From Mangrovicoccus sp049603835 (lineage in GTDB: Bacteria; Pseudomonadota; Alphaproteobacteria; Rhodobacterales; Rhodobacteraceae), in NCBI GenBank assembly GCA_049603835.1, contig JBMYSZ010000018.1, positions 1 to 64,000 on the forward strand: a stretch of 64,000 nucleotides of DNA, written 5' to 3'. The notes under the pieces are model-generated. The model was not told the origin of the DNA. It searched no databases and saw only the letters and a program-made list of their open reading frames with translations. The stretch's first letter is position 1, and each line of letters starts with the position of its first letter. Positions 41,979 to 50,438 of this stretch are shown piece after piece. The position numbers and the translations under genes were made by a program.

Positions 41979-42812
41979 ATGCAACGCGGACGCGCTTTCT
42001 ATTTCCTGGCGGCATTCTTCGCGCTTTTCGTGCTGTTTCTCTATGGCCCAATCGTCACTATCGGCATTCTCAGCTTCCAAGGCCCCCAAGGCGGGCTGAC
42101 TTTCCCGATGAATGGCGTGTCGATGCATTGGTTCTTTGACCTCTTTCAGCAGCAAGCCGTGGGCGATATCTGGGGCGCGTTCCGCCGGTCGCTGATGTTG
42201 GGGCTGGTGGTGATGGTGGTCACGGTGGTGGTTTCGGTGCTGGCGGGCCTGGCCTTTCGGCGCCGTTTCGCTGGGGCGGGGCTGCTGTTTTACTTGGCCA
42301 TCGCCTCGCTGGTGATCCCGTCAATCTTGATCTCGCTGGGCGTCGGGCTGATCTTCAACCAGCTTGGATTGAAGATCCACTGGGCCACATCGGGGCTTGG
42401 CTCGCAGCTCACCTGGACTTTGCCATTTGGGCTGTTGATCATGTTCGCCGTGTTCAATCGCTTTGACAAAAGCTACGAGGAAGCGGCGCGGGACCAAGGC
42501 GCAAATGCCTGGCAAGTCTTTGCCCATGTGGTTTTGCCGATTATCGCCCCTTCGCTTTTGGGGGTGGCGCTCTTCGGTTTCACGCTCAGCTATGATGAAT
42601 TCGCGCGAACTCTGCTCACTGCTGGCAGCTATAACACCCTACCGCTGGAAATTTTCGGCATGACCACCAATGTGACCACGCCGGTAATATATGCTTTGGG
42701 CACGCTGACCACGGTATTTTCCTTTGTGATCATTGGGGTTTTCCTGGCGACAGTGGCGCTTTTGACCCGGCGACGGGCGCGTCACGGATCGGATGCGGGC
42801 AAGGGCGTCTGA
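41979..42812 (+). CDS. ABC transporter permease (PotC-like)
   Basis: A 277-residue second permease. The EAA loop reads ARDQGANAWQVFAHVVLPIIAPS. The start at 41979 follows GGAAGGAG within the end of the previous gene; the nine codons before it are not needed. Its stop and the next start form TGATG, so translation is coupled to the racemase-family gene. Confidence 0.92.
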   Translation: MQRGRAFYFLAAFFALFVLFLYGPIVTIGILSFQGPQGGLTFPMNGVSMHWFFDLFQQQAVGDIWGAFRRSLMLGLVVMVVTVVVSVLAGLAFRRRFAGAGLLFYLAIASLVIPSILISLGVGLIFNQLGLKIHWATSGLGSQLTWTLPFGLLIMFAVFNRFDKSYEEAARDQGANAWQVFAHVVLPIIAPSLLGVALFGFTLSYDEFARTLLTAGSYNTLPLEIFGMTTNVTTPVIYALGTLTTVFSFVIIGVFLATVALLTRRRARHGSDAGKGV

Positions 42813-43465
42813 TGCGGCTGGTCTGCGTCAATCCAAACTCCACCGAAGCCATGACCGAAAGTATTCGCGCCGTGGCGGCCGAGGCTTTGCCCGGCGCAGA
42901 GGTGATCGGCCTGACCAATTATGCGGCGCCCCCAGCGATCCAAGGGCCAGAAGATGGCGCAGCCGCAGTGCGGGGTTTGCTAGCGATGTTGCCGGAATTG
43001 CGCACGGCCAAGCCCGATGCGCTGATCCTGGCCTGTTTTGACGATACGGGGCTGGCAGAGCTGCGGGATGCGTTGCCTTGTCCGGTGATCGGCATTGGCC
43101 AGGCGGGGTTTCACATGGCTCTGCTCTTGGCGGGCGGTTTTTCCGTGGTGACGACCTTGGCTGTCTCGGTCCCGGTGATTGCGGAAAATATCCAGGCTTA
43201 TGGATTTGCGGATCTCTGCCGCGAGGTGCGCGCCAGCGGTATTCCGGTCTTAGAGGTCGAAGAGGGGAGCCCCGAAACTTTGGCCAAGCTGCGCGTGGAA
43301 ATCGCCCAGGCCGAGGCGGATGGCGCTAAGGCAGTGGTTTTGGGATGCGCGGGGATGGGGCGCTGGCAACCGGATCTGGCCCAAGGCTGCGATATTCCCG
43401 TGATAGACGGCGTCAAGGCGGCCGCGCTTATGGCGCAAGCCGCCTTTGCCATGACGAAACCCTAG
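42812..43465 (+). CDS. Asp/Glu/hydantoin racemase-family protein
   Basis: A 217-residue enzyme of the HyuE/allantoin racemase group. The two catalytic Cys are C75 (LACFDDTG) and C179 (VLGCAGM), which act as the acid/base pair for cofactor-free racemisation. The N-terminal VCVNPNSTEAMTESI is diagnostic of this subfamily against aspartate and glutamate racemases. It closes the polyamine-type ABC operon, so the imported compound is probably its substrate: a hydantoin, allantoin or similar chiral ureide. No hydantoinase or allantoinase is in the window. Confidence 0.85.
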   Translation: MRLVCVNPNSTEAMTESIRAVAAEALPGAEVIGLTNYAAPPAIQGPEDGAAAVRGLLAMLPELRTAKPDALILACFDDTGLAELRDALPCPVIGIGQAGFHMALLLAGGFSVVTTLAVSVPVIAENIQAYGFADLCREVRASGIPVLEVEEGSPETLAKLRVEIAQAEADGAKAVVLGCAGMGRWQPDLAQGCDIPVIDGVKAAALMAQAAFAMTKP

Positions 43466-43518
43466 GGACTAGGATATGTCGGTTTTTATGTGACCGATGC
43501 TGAGGGGGACCCCTCAAC

Positions 43519-43544
43519 AAAAAAGGCACGCCAGGAAGCGTGCC
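43519..43544 (-). terminator. Rho-independent terminator of the 105-residue protein gene
   Basis: On the minus strand GGCACGC, a 6-base loop and GCGTGCC are followed by TTTTTT (complement of 43519-43524). Two more short palindromes flank it (43501-43516 and about 43539-43558). Confidence 0.88.
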
Positions 43545-43583
43545 GTCTGGGCGGCACGCACCGCCCGAGGAATGGGGCGGAAG

Positions 43584-43901
43584 TTAGGCGGCTTCGGTCA
43601 GTGCAGCATGGCGACGCTCGCTCTCTTCCCGAGATAGAGCGACCGAGGTCCGGATGCCCTTAGAGACGAACTCCATCAGGCCAGAGACCACCCGCTCATT
43701 GGGGTCGATGCCAGCGCAGGACAGAACTTCTCGCCCGTCGCGCGACCGCGCCCAACGTGCAATCTGTTCCGGCCCGTTGCCATATTTTTTGTCGTCCGCT
43801 ATGGCGTCATCCAAAGCGGCTAGGACTACAGCTGCGAATAATTTCCGGGCACGGTTGCCTTGTTCGTGATTAAAAGCTGTGCCGTCGATGAATTCGCCCA
43901 T
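43584..43901 (-). CDS. Conserved small protein, possibly DUF6280
   Basis: A 105-residue soluble, mostly helical protein: an N-terminal MGEFIDGTAFNHEQGNRARK, a helix AAVVLAALDDAIADDKKYGN, and IARWARSRDGREVLSCAGIDP. It resembles a Rhodobacteraceae family I recall as DUF6280, of unknown role. ATG 43901 follows GGAAG. It has its own strong terminator and is divergent from efp, so it is a single-gene unit. Confidence 0.65.
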   Translation of the reverse strand: MGEFIDGTAFNHEQGNRARKLFAAVVLAALDDAIADDKKYGNGPEQIARWARSRDGREVLSCAGIDPNERVVSGLMEFVSKGIRTSVALSREESERRHAALTEAA

Positions 43902-44121
43902 TTAACTTCCTTTGTTCTTGCTTGCTCTTGCGGTCATTGCAGTGCAGCGCAATATGCAGTCTGTGGCGTGATTCGGTATTACGGATTAGTCATACCTGCT
44001 ATGTATTTTTTGCATGGCTCTATTTCGCACCACTGGTTTGTTTACGAAGGTTGCCAGAAAGGCACTAGGGCGATATAGGCTCGCCATTCTTAAAAACAAC
44101 CTCATGAACGAGCGAGCCGCT

Positions 44122-44685
44122 ATGCCGAAAATCAACGGTAACGAAATTCGTCCCGGCAATATCCTGGAACATAATGACGGCCTGTGGAGCGCGGTCAAAG
44201 TGGATCACGTTAAACCCGGTAAAGGCGGCGCCTTTGCTCAGGTCGAGCTGCGGAATTTGCGCAATGGCTCTAAGCTGAACGAACGTTTCCGCTCTGCTGA
44301 CAAAGTCGAGCGTGTGCGTCTGGAGCAAAAAGACCAGCAGTTTCTTTATGAAAATGACGGGATGCTGGTGTTCATGGACACTGAAACCTATGAGCAGATC
44401 GAGATCCCGGCCGAGATCCTGGGCGACCGCCGTCCGTTCTTGCAAGACGGGATGACCGCTGTCATCGAGTATTATGAGAGTGAAGCACTTTCCGCTCAGC
44501 TGCCGCAAAAAGTGATCTGCAAAGTTGCGGAAACAGAGCCGGTGGTCAAAGGTCAGACCGCAGCCAATAGCTTTAAACCGGCGATCTTGGACAATGGTGT
44601 AAAGGTCATGGTGCCGCCTTTTGTGGGCCAGGACGAGGACATCGTTGTTAACACCGAGACCATGGAATACGCCGAACGCGCGTAA
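44122..44685 (+). CDS. efp: Translation elongation factor P
   Basis: EF-P, 187 residues, relieves ribosome stalling at polyproline. Three beta-barrel domains are covered. The tip residue is K34 (VKPGKGGAF), the Lys used by EpmA or left unmodified in other lineages; no epmA/epmB gene is in the window. ATG 44122 aligns with family starts; the 36 codons before it are not conserved. It stands alone, with a long upstream region of about 220 bp. Confidence 0.96.
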   Translation: MPKINGNEIRPGNILEHNDGLWSAVKVDHVKPGKGGAFAQVELRNLRNGSKLNERFRSADKVERVRLEQKDQQFLYENDGMLVFMDTETYEQIEIPAEILGDRRPFLQDGMTAVIEYYESEALSAQLPQKVICKVAETEPVVKGQTAANSFKPAILDNGVKVMVPPFVGQDEDIVVNTETMEYAERA

Positions 44686-44719
44686 ATTTTTATGGTTTTG
44701 CTTCGCTCTAGGGGGCGTT

Positions 44720-45517
44720 TTAGACCCCTAGACGCTGCAAAATCCCGATCACCATTGCGTGATAGCTGGCGCCGAATAGCCGGTAATGCACCAAAGCGGG
44801 CCAAAGCTGATAGATGGCCCGCCTGTCCTGCCAGCCTTCCGCCAGGGCTCCATAGGCGTCGCTAAAGGCGGGGGCAGGGCTGCCAAAGAGATGCAGCATC
44901 GCTAGATCAACTTCTCCATCGCCCATATAGCAGGCCGGGTCGATCAAATAAGCGCCATTGCGACTGAACTGCAAATTACCATGCCAAAGATCGCCATGCA
45001 GCAAGCCAGGCCAGGGCGCTTCGGGCAAGCGATTGGGCAGATCATCGGCCAGCCGCTCTAACCGCGTGGCTGTGTCCTTGGGTAATGAGGCCAGGCTAGG
45101 GCGCAGGCGGTTCTCGGCCCAGAATTCCGGCCAGCTGCTATGCGGGGCATTGGGGATTTCCACCGCGCCAAAGGCATAATCCATATCCCAGCCATAAGGC
45201 GAAGTGCCTGAGCGGTGCAGATGGCGCAAAGCCTGGCCTAAATCGGACCAGCTTTGATCCGTGGCGGGGCTGTCGGGCAGATATTCCAGCACCAAAAGCC
45301 CAGATGTGGCGCCCAGGACTTGCGGCACAGGCGCGCCCGCTTTGGCCATTACCCGCAGCATCCGCGCCTCGGTTGAGACCTGAGCTCCGGCTTTGGCGAC
45401 CACCGGGCCTTGGGGCGTTTGGCACAGATAGACCTCGGACAAATCGCCGCCATGTAGCGGGCGCGTGCTGGTCACCTCCGCGCCGCAAAGAGCCGCGATG
45501 CGGTCGCTTAGCGTCAT
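44720..45517 (-). CDS. Fructosamine kinase-family protein
   Basis: A 265-residue APH-fold kinase that phosphorylates ketosamines so that glycated proteins can be deglycated. The catalytic loop LLHGDLWHGNLQF and the metal-site LIDPACYMGDGEVDLAML are present. The N-terminal LHGGDLSEVYL replaces a Gly-rich loop. It overlaps the end of the ygfZ-like gene by 4 bases and is co-transcribed with it. Confidence 0.88.
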   Translation of the reverse strand: MTLSDRIAALCGAEVTSTRPLHGGDLSEVYLCQTPQGPVVAKAGAQVSTEARMLRVMAKAGAPVPQVLGATSGLLVLEYLPDSPATDQSWSDLGQALRHLHRSGTSPYGWDMDYAFGAVEIPNAPHSSWPEFWAENRLRPSLASLPKDTATRLERLADDLPNRLPEAPWPGLLHGDLWHGNLQFSRNGAYLIDPACYMGDGEVDLAMLHLFGSPAPAFSDAYGALAEGWQDRRAIYQLWPALVHYRLFGASYHAMVIGILQRLGV

Positions 45518-46275
45518 GCAGAGGCGTCGTATTTCACCAGCGCATCCCCGGCCTGCATCTCGGGCGCGGCGCGATCAAATCGCAAAAAGGCCAAGGCCCG
45601 CCCGCCGGATTGGCTATAGAGCACCCCAGCGGCTTTGCCATTATGGATGATTTCGGTGCCCACAGGCGCGCCGCCATCCACATCCACAACCCGCAGACCT
45701 TTGCGCATTTCGATCTTATGCTTCATCCGGGCGGTGACTTCTTGGCCCACATAGCAGCCCTTCTTGAAATCCACGCCGTTGATTTCGTCGAAACGGGCTT
45801 CCAAGATATAAGTGTCATTGGGGATCAGCTCTACGGCGGTGGCGGGAATGCCCAGGCCAATCCGTGTGGCTTCATAGCCGTCCCAGATGCTGGCCGGACC
45901 CTCACCATAGGATCGCCAGCCCAGATCCGGGTGGCGTGGATCGGCAAAAGCCCCTTCGGGCATCTCGCCAGTGCCCAGCGTCACGGCCAGGCCGGTTTCC
46001 TCAAAAGCCACTTTGGAGCGCAATTTGAACATGGTGAATTTCTGCATCAAGACTGGCGCCACCGCGGCGCCGACATCCACCAGCACATCTTCGCCCTGGG
46101 GCACCAAAAAGAAATCCGCCAGATATTTTCCCTGCGGCGTCAACATCGCGGCATAGACCATGCCGTCATCGAGCTTTTTCACATCATTCGTGACCAGCCC
46201 TTGCAGGAATTTACGAGTATCCTCGCCAGTGATCCGAATGACCTTACGGCTGGTTATGTCGGTTTCTTGACTCAT
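45514..46275 (-). CDS. ygfZ: YgfZ/GcvT-like folate-binding protein (IBA57 type)
   Basis: A 253-residue protein of the folate-dependent Fe-S maturation family. The signature KGCYVGQEVTARMKHK with its essential Cys is intact, as are RKVIRITGEDTRKFLQGLVTND and RIGLGIPATAVELIPNDTYILE (in part). It assists repair or assembly of certain Fe-S enzymes such as MiaB. ATG 46275 aligns with family starts. Divergent from the glycosyltransferase at 46341 with 65 bp between. Confidence 0.9.
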   Translation of the reverse strand: MSQETDITSRKVIRITGEDTRKFLQGLVTNDVKKLDDGMVYAAMLTPQGKYLADFFLVPQGEDVLVDVGAAVAPVLMQKFTMFKLRSKVAFEETGLAVTLGTGEMPEGAFADPRHPDLGWRSYGEGPASIWDGYEATRIGLGIPATAVELIPNDTYILEARFDEINGVDFKKGCYVGQEVTARMKHKIEMRKGLRVVDVDGGAPVGTEIIHNGKAAGVLYSQSGGRALAFLRFDRAAPEMQAGDALVKYDASA

Positions 46276-46340
46276 GACGGTCCTCTGCTCTGCTATAGCG
46301 TCTTTATATGCCTGCATTCTCCGGCAAGAAAGGCCCAGCG

Positions 46341-47024
46341 ATGACCGCTCCGATCTCAATTATCGTGCCAAGTTTGAATGCATCTGACGAATTGCCAGGC
46401 ACATTGGCGGCTTTGATGCCAGGTTTGGCACAAGGTCTGGTGCATGAGCTGGTGATTTCTGATGGTGGTTCGGCGGATGAAAGCCTGGCCATTGCCGATG
46501 CGGTTGGCGCTGTGGTGGTGTCAGGCGCGCCGGGCCGCGGTGGCCAATTGCGCCGTGGGGCAGGGGTGGCGCGGGGTGACTGGCTGCTCTTTGTGCATGC
46601 GGATAGCCATTTGGGCGAGGATTGGTGCGATGCGGTGAGCCAGCATATGGCCGCCTTTCCCGACAAGGCGGGCTATGGGCGTCTGAGCTTCCGGGCACAG
46701 GGGAGCGCGCCGCGCTTTGTGGCGGCTTGGGCCAATTGGCGGTCACGCTATTTGGGCCTGCCCTATGGGGATCAGAGCTTGCTTATCTCGCGCCAGCTTT
46801 ACGACCAGATCGGCGGATTTGCCGATATTCCTTTGATGGAGGATGTGGCCCTAGCGCGGGCTTTGCACGGGCGGTTGCGTTGCCTCGGCACCATATCGGC
46901 TACCTCGGCAACCCGCTATGAGCGGCAAGGCTGGCTGCGGCGGGGCGGGCGGAATCTGTGGCTATTGGCGCGCTTTCTGCTGGGCGCGGATCCCAAAGCC
47001 CTAGCCGAAGCCTATCGCCGCTAA
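46341..47024 (+). CDS. Family 2 glycosyltransferase (TIGR04283 type)
   Basis: A 227-residue GT-A-fold enzyme. APISIIVPSLNASDELPGTL opens the nucleotide-sugar site, VISDGGSADES follows, and the DXD-like FVHADSHLG is clear. PYGDQSLLISRQLYDQIGGF and LMEDVALARAL are typical of the TIGR04283 group, often near sugar-modifying genes. ATG 46341 is preferred; an in-frame ATG at 46308 would add 11 residues. No membrane domain. Acceptor unknown. Confidence 0.88.
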   Translation: MTAPISIIVPSLNASDELPGTLAALMPGLAQGLVHELVISDGGSADESLAIADAVGAVVVSGAPGRGGQLRRGAGVARGDWLLFVHADSHLGEDWCDAVSQHMAAFPDKAGYGRLSFRAQGSAPRFVAAWANWRSRYLGLPYGDQSLLISRQLYDQIGGFADIPLMEDVALARALHGRLRCLGTISATSATRYERQGWLRRGGRNLWLLARFLLGADPKALAEAYRR

Positions 47025-47701
47025 GCGCGTTTGGCGTTCCAGGACGCGGTCAGCGCCTCATTATCATAGCTGGTCTTAAGCCAGTCTTCGAAGCCTTGGC
47101 CGCTTGTGGCGGTCTCTGCCTCATAAACATCGAAGACATGGTCCAAAATGCCGGTATCCGTGGATGAAAGATGCAGATAGCGCCAATGCAGCTGTTTGCG
47201 GGCTTCTTTCACCGGGCGGCCTTCGATCACTGCCAAATAGATCGCCGAGGCCATGCCCGCCCGGTCCGACCCTGATTTGCAATGCAGCAAAAAGGGTTTG
47301 TCGAGCCCGCGCATGATATCCACCAATTCAATCATTGCCTTCCGAGGCACCAGCTTGCGCGCGCTAAGTTCGATATTGACCAGCTCGACACCGTATTTCT
47401 CGCAAGCTTCGCTTTCAAAGAGATAGGGCGAATATGGCGACACACCGCGCAGATTGAGAATGGTTTTGATCCCCATATCTGCGTAGCGTTTGACCCGGCC
47501 TTGGCTGGGCTGGTTGGAGCGCCACACGCCCGGCGCGATTTCCGCCAGGTTCCACCAAGGATAGCGCAAAAACGCATGATCCAAGAGCTGGAAATGCCAA
47601 AAGGCCTGGCGCCGCGCTGTGGGCGTATCGATGCGCCCCCCGTAACGGCGGCGCATATCGCGTTCGAATTCGCGAAACCAGCTTTTCAATCGTGAGCCCA
47701 T
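47021..47701 (-). CDS. Cys-based (dual-specificity/tyrosine-type) phosphatase
   Basis: A 226-residue protein with the CX5R site C141-K-S-G-S-D-R147 (LLHCKSGSDRAGMAS). The N-terminus is basic and the general acid Asp is not obvious by eye. FWHFQLLDHAFLRYPWWNLAEI and VWRSNQPSQGR are features of the bacterial group that acts on phosphoinositides or phosphoproteins, often next to lipid A genes. ATG 47701 follows AGGA. It converges with the glycosyltransferase, overlapping by 4 bases. Confidence 0.82.
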   Translation of the reverse strand: MGSRLKSWFREFERDMRRRYGGRIDTPTARRQAFWHFQLLDHAFLRYPWWNLAEIAPGVWRSNQPSQGRVKRYADMGIKTILNLRGVSPYSPYLFESEACEKYGVELVNIELSARKLVPRKAMIELVDIMRGLDKPFLLHCKSGSDRAGMASAIYLAVIEGRPVKEARKQLHWRYLHLSSTDTGILDHVFDVYEAETATSGQGFEDWLKTSYDNEALTASWNAKRA

Positions 47702-47848
47702 AAAGCGCGGTCCTATCCCATAAGTGCGGGCGAAATACGCATTTGCAGCAGGGGCTTCAACCGGCTTGCAGTAATTGACGCAGCGGGTTTGACCGAAAGG
47801 TCGCAAATGCATAGCTGTGCTAGGACAGATGCTGTGAAAGGTACTTTA

Positions 47849-49048
47849 ATGTCACTCGCCCATGGTCGCCATGTAATGGCTATTCCCGGACCCTCGATTA
47901 TGCCCGACCGGGTGTTGCAAGCCATGCATCGCCCGGCGCCGAATATCTATACGGGCATGCTGCATGAGATGGTCGATAGTCTGATCCCGGATCTAAAGGC
48001 TGTCGCGCGCACATCGGGTCATGTGGGGATCTATATCTGCAATGGCCATGGGGTTTGGGAAGCCTCGCTGAGCAATATCCTGGCCGAAGGCGATAAGGTC
48101 TTGGTGCTGGATACTGGCCGCTTTGGTCAGGGCTGGGGCGCCGTTGCCGGGGCTTTGGGAGCAGAGCAGCAGGTGCTCTCCTTTGGGCGTCGCGCGCCGG
48201 TGGATCCAAATGCGGTGGAAGAGGCGCTGCGCGGTGATGCGGGCCAGCGGATCAAGGCGGTGCTTTTGGTGCAATCCGACACATCCACATCCGTACGCAA
48301 TGATGTGCAGGCGGTGCGCGCTGCTTTGGATGCGGCAGGCCATCCGGCGCTTTTGATGGTTGATTGTATCGCTTGCCTAGCTTGCGACCGGATGGAGATG
48401 GATGCTTGGGGCGTCGATGTGATTGTCGCCGCCTCGCAAAAGGGGCTGATGACCCCGCCGGGGCTGGGTTTTGTCTTTTTCAATGACCGCGCTGATGCGG
48501 TTCGCGCTACGGCCAGCCGCGTCACGCCGTATTGGGATTGGCGCCCGCGCACCCGCCCCGAGGAATTCTATCAGTATTTCTTTGGCACAGCGCCGACCCA
48601 TCACATATTCGGCCTGCGCGAAGCGCTGACCATGCTGGTGCATGAAGAAGGGATCGAGGCCGCTTGGGCTCGCCATGCGACATTGGCCCGTGCCGTTTGG
48701 GCCGCTTGTGAAGCATGGTCCGCAGAGGGTCCGCTAGAGTTCAATATCAGCGATCCTGATTTGCGCTCCCATGCGGTGACCACCTTATTGATCGGCAAGG
48801 AAAACGGCACGCGGCTGCGCAATTGGCTGACCGAAGAGGCGGGGGTGACCCTCGGCATTGGTGTCGGCATGGGCAGTGACGAAGACCCTGACGCGGATGG
48901 GGTGTTCCGCATTGGCCATATGGGGCATATCTCGCCGCATTCGATCTTGGGCGTTTTGGGCAGTATCGAGGCCGGGCTGACGGCGCTGGACATTCCCCAT
49001 GGGGCGGGCGGTGTCGCGGCGGCGGCAAAAATCTGCGCCCAAACCTAA
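47849..49048 (+). CDS. Class V aminotransferase (serine/alanine-glyoxylate type)
   Basis: A 399-residue PLP enzyme. The PLP Lys lies in VIVAASQKGLMTPPGLGF, and the N-terminal MAIPGPSIMPDRVLQAMHRP matches the alanine/serine-glyoxylate group. HHIFGLREALTMLVHEEG and the C-terminal HMGHISPHSILGVLGSIE are also typical. It could serve glyoxylate, serine cycle or purine-ring (ureidoglycine-type) amine transfer. ATG 47849 aligns with the family; it is divergent from the phosphatase gene. Confidence 0.88.
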   Translation: MSLAHGRHVMAIPGPSIMPDRVLQAMHRPAPNIYTGMLHEMVDSLIPDLKAVARTSGHVGIYICNGHGVWEASLSNILAEGDKVLVLDTGRFGQGWGAVAGALGAEQQVLSFGRRAPVDPNAVEEALRGDAGQRIKAVLLVQSDTSTSVRNDVQAVRAALDAAGHPALLMVDCIACLACDRMEMDAWGVDVIVAASQKGLMTPPGLGFVFFNDRADAVRATASRVTPYWDWRPRTRPEEFYQYFFGTAPTHHIFGLREALTMLVHEEGIEAAWARHATLARAVWAACEAWSAEGPLEFNISDPDLRSHAVTTLLIGKENGTRLRNWLTEEAGVTLGIGVGMGSDEDPDADGVFRIGHMGHISPHSILGVLGSIEAGLTALDIPHGAGGVAAAAKICAQT

Positions 49049-49081
49049 GCGGATGCGGTAGGCTCGGATGGGGCTTGCGTC

Positions 49082-49094
49082 GTTATAGTATAAC
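49082..49094. promoter_or_regulatory. Probable Zur box upstream of znuA
   Basis: GTTATAGTATAAC is palindromic except for its centre and lies 46 bases before the znuA start. It matches the alphaproteobacterial Zur pattern of GTTATNNNATAAC type. The znuA gene should therefore be repressed when zinc is plentiful. Confidence 0.75.
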
Positions 49095-49139
49095 ATGTAG
49101 TTCTGCGGCTCTCTGAGATGTCAAAGGAGCCCCAGGACC

Positions 49140-50306
49140 ATGAGATTAACAGCCCTTGCAGTGACGCTTGCCGCCGGGCCAGCTCTGGCAGATGCGCCGC
49201 GGATTGTGGCGGATATTGCGCCGGTTCACTCTCTGGTGGCGCAAGTTTTGGGCGATCTCGGTGACGTAGATCTGTTGCTAGAGCCTGGTGTTAGCCCGCA
49301 TGCTTATTCGCTCCGCCCGTCAGAGGCGCGGATGCTTGGCGAGGCCGATATGATCATTCGCATTGGTCCCGCGCTGACCCCATGGTTGGACCGGGCCTTG
49401 GCGCGTTTGGCGGATGGGGTGGATCTGCAATTGGCCGAGATCCCAGGCACTCGGCATTTGGAATTCCGGGAGAATGCACTTTTCCCGGCGCATGACCATG
49501 ATCACGGCGAAGAGCATGAGCATGAAGAGCATGCGGAAGATCACCATGACGCGCACGGCCATGAGGATCATGACGAACATCACGATGATCATGAAGACCA
49601 TGCGGACCATCACGACGAGCATGAGCACGAAGAGCACGCCGAAGATCACCATGACGATCATGGCCATGAGGATCATGACGAGCATCACGATGACCACGAA
49701 GACCATGCCGGACATGATGACCACGCAGAGCATCATGACGAGCATGAACATGACGACCACGAAGACCATGCCGAGCATGAAGGCGAAATCGATCCGCATC
49801 TTTGGCTGGACCCGGCCAATGCGCAAATTTGGCTGCCTGTTATTGCCGAGCAAATCGCAAGCCTAGACCCGGATCATGCGGATCAATACCGCGCCAATGC
49901 GGCGGCGGCTGTGGCACAAATCGACGCTCTGACCGCTGAGATCGACAGCATCGTCGCGCCGCTGCGCCAATATGGCTATTATGTGGGCCATGATGCCTAT
50001 CATTATTTCGAAACGCGTTTTGACATCTATGCCACCGGGGCCGTTGCCCTGTCAGATGCGCGCATGCCGGGGCCACGCCGGATCGCCGAGCTACAAGCGG
50101 CGGTGAGCGAAGCAGAGGTGAGATGCATGTTCGTAGAGCCACAAGTGCCCGATCGTATGGCGGGACGCTTGGCGCAAGAAACCGGTATCACCATGGCGGT
50201 GATCGACCCTATCGGCATTGATCATCAGCTGGGGGCGGATCTTTACGGCAAAATGCTCTTGGGGCTCGCGCAAAGCTTGGAAGGCTGTTTGGCAGCGCCC
50301 AAATAA
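49140..50306 (+). CDS. znuA: Zinc ABC transporter substrate-binding protein ZnuA
   Basis: A 388-residue cluster A-I binding protein with a short signal peptide (LTALAVTLAAGPALA). Zinc ligands are visible in SPHAYSLRPSEA, GHDAYHYFE and VIDPIGIDH. Between residues about 118 and 218 lies an extremely His/Asp/Glu-rich loop, more than three times longer than the typical 20-30 residues, built of two 35-residue repeats. A Zur-like box precedes it. znuB and znuC are not adjacent. Unlike other ZnuA genes, most of the length difference comes from the repeat loop. Confidence 0.93.
   Translation: MRLTALAVTLAAGPALADAPRIVADIAPVHSLVAQVLGDLGDVDLLLEPGVSPHAYSLRPSEARMLGEADMIIRIGPALTPWLDRALARLADGVDLQLAEIPGTRHLEFRENALFPAHDHDHGEEHEHEEHAEDHHDAHGHEDHDEHHDDHEDHADHHDEHEHEEHAEDHHDDHGHEDHDEHHDDHEDHAGHDDHAEHHDEHEHDDHEDHAEHEGEIDPHLWLDPANAQIWLPVIAEQIASLDPDHADQYRANAAAAVAQIDALTAEIDSIVAPLRQYGYYVGHDAYHYFETRFDIYATGAVALSDARMPGPRRIAELQAAVSEAEVRCMFVEPQVPDRMAGRLAQETGITMAVIDPIGIDHQLGADLYGKMLLGLAQSLEGCLAAPK
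49512..49721 (+). repeat. Two 105-bp tandem repeats in the His-rich loop of znuA
   Basis: Units 49512-49616 and 49617-49721 each encode 35 residues starting EHEHEEHAEDHHD and sharing HGHEDHDEHHDDHEDHA. A partial third copy follows (about 49722-49790). The repeat is clear at protein level with silent differences, so it arose by older in-frame duplication. Confidence 0.85.
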
Positions 50307-50438
50307 GCGCGGCGTGCATCAGCCCGGCCAAGTGTTCGGGCGGATGCTAAGAGTAGGGTGGGCGGTCCATAACGTGAACCGCCTGCCAATTTAGAAAGCA
50401 CTAGCCCACCGCCCCGGTTGAGGCAGGGGCTAACGCAT

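Noticed and set aside
49500..49790. Regular short repeats in znuA as a possible CRISPR array
   Set aside because: The repeats are in frame, code for the His-rich loop, and have no unique spacers; no cas genes are present.
49320..49853. A hydrophobic 177-codon ORF antisense to znuA
   Set aside because: Its Met/Val-rich repeats are only the complement of the His/Asp/Glu repeats in znuA.
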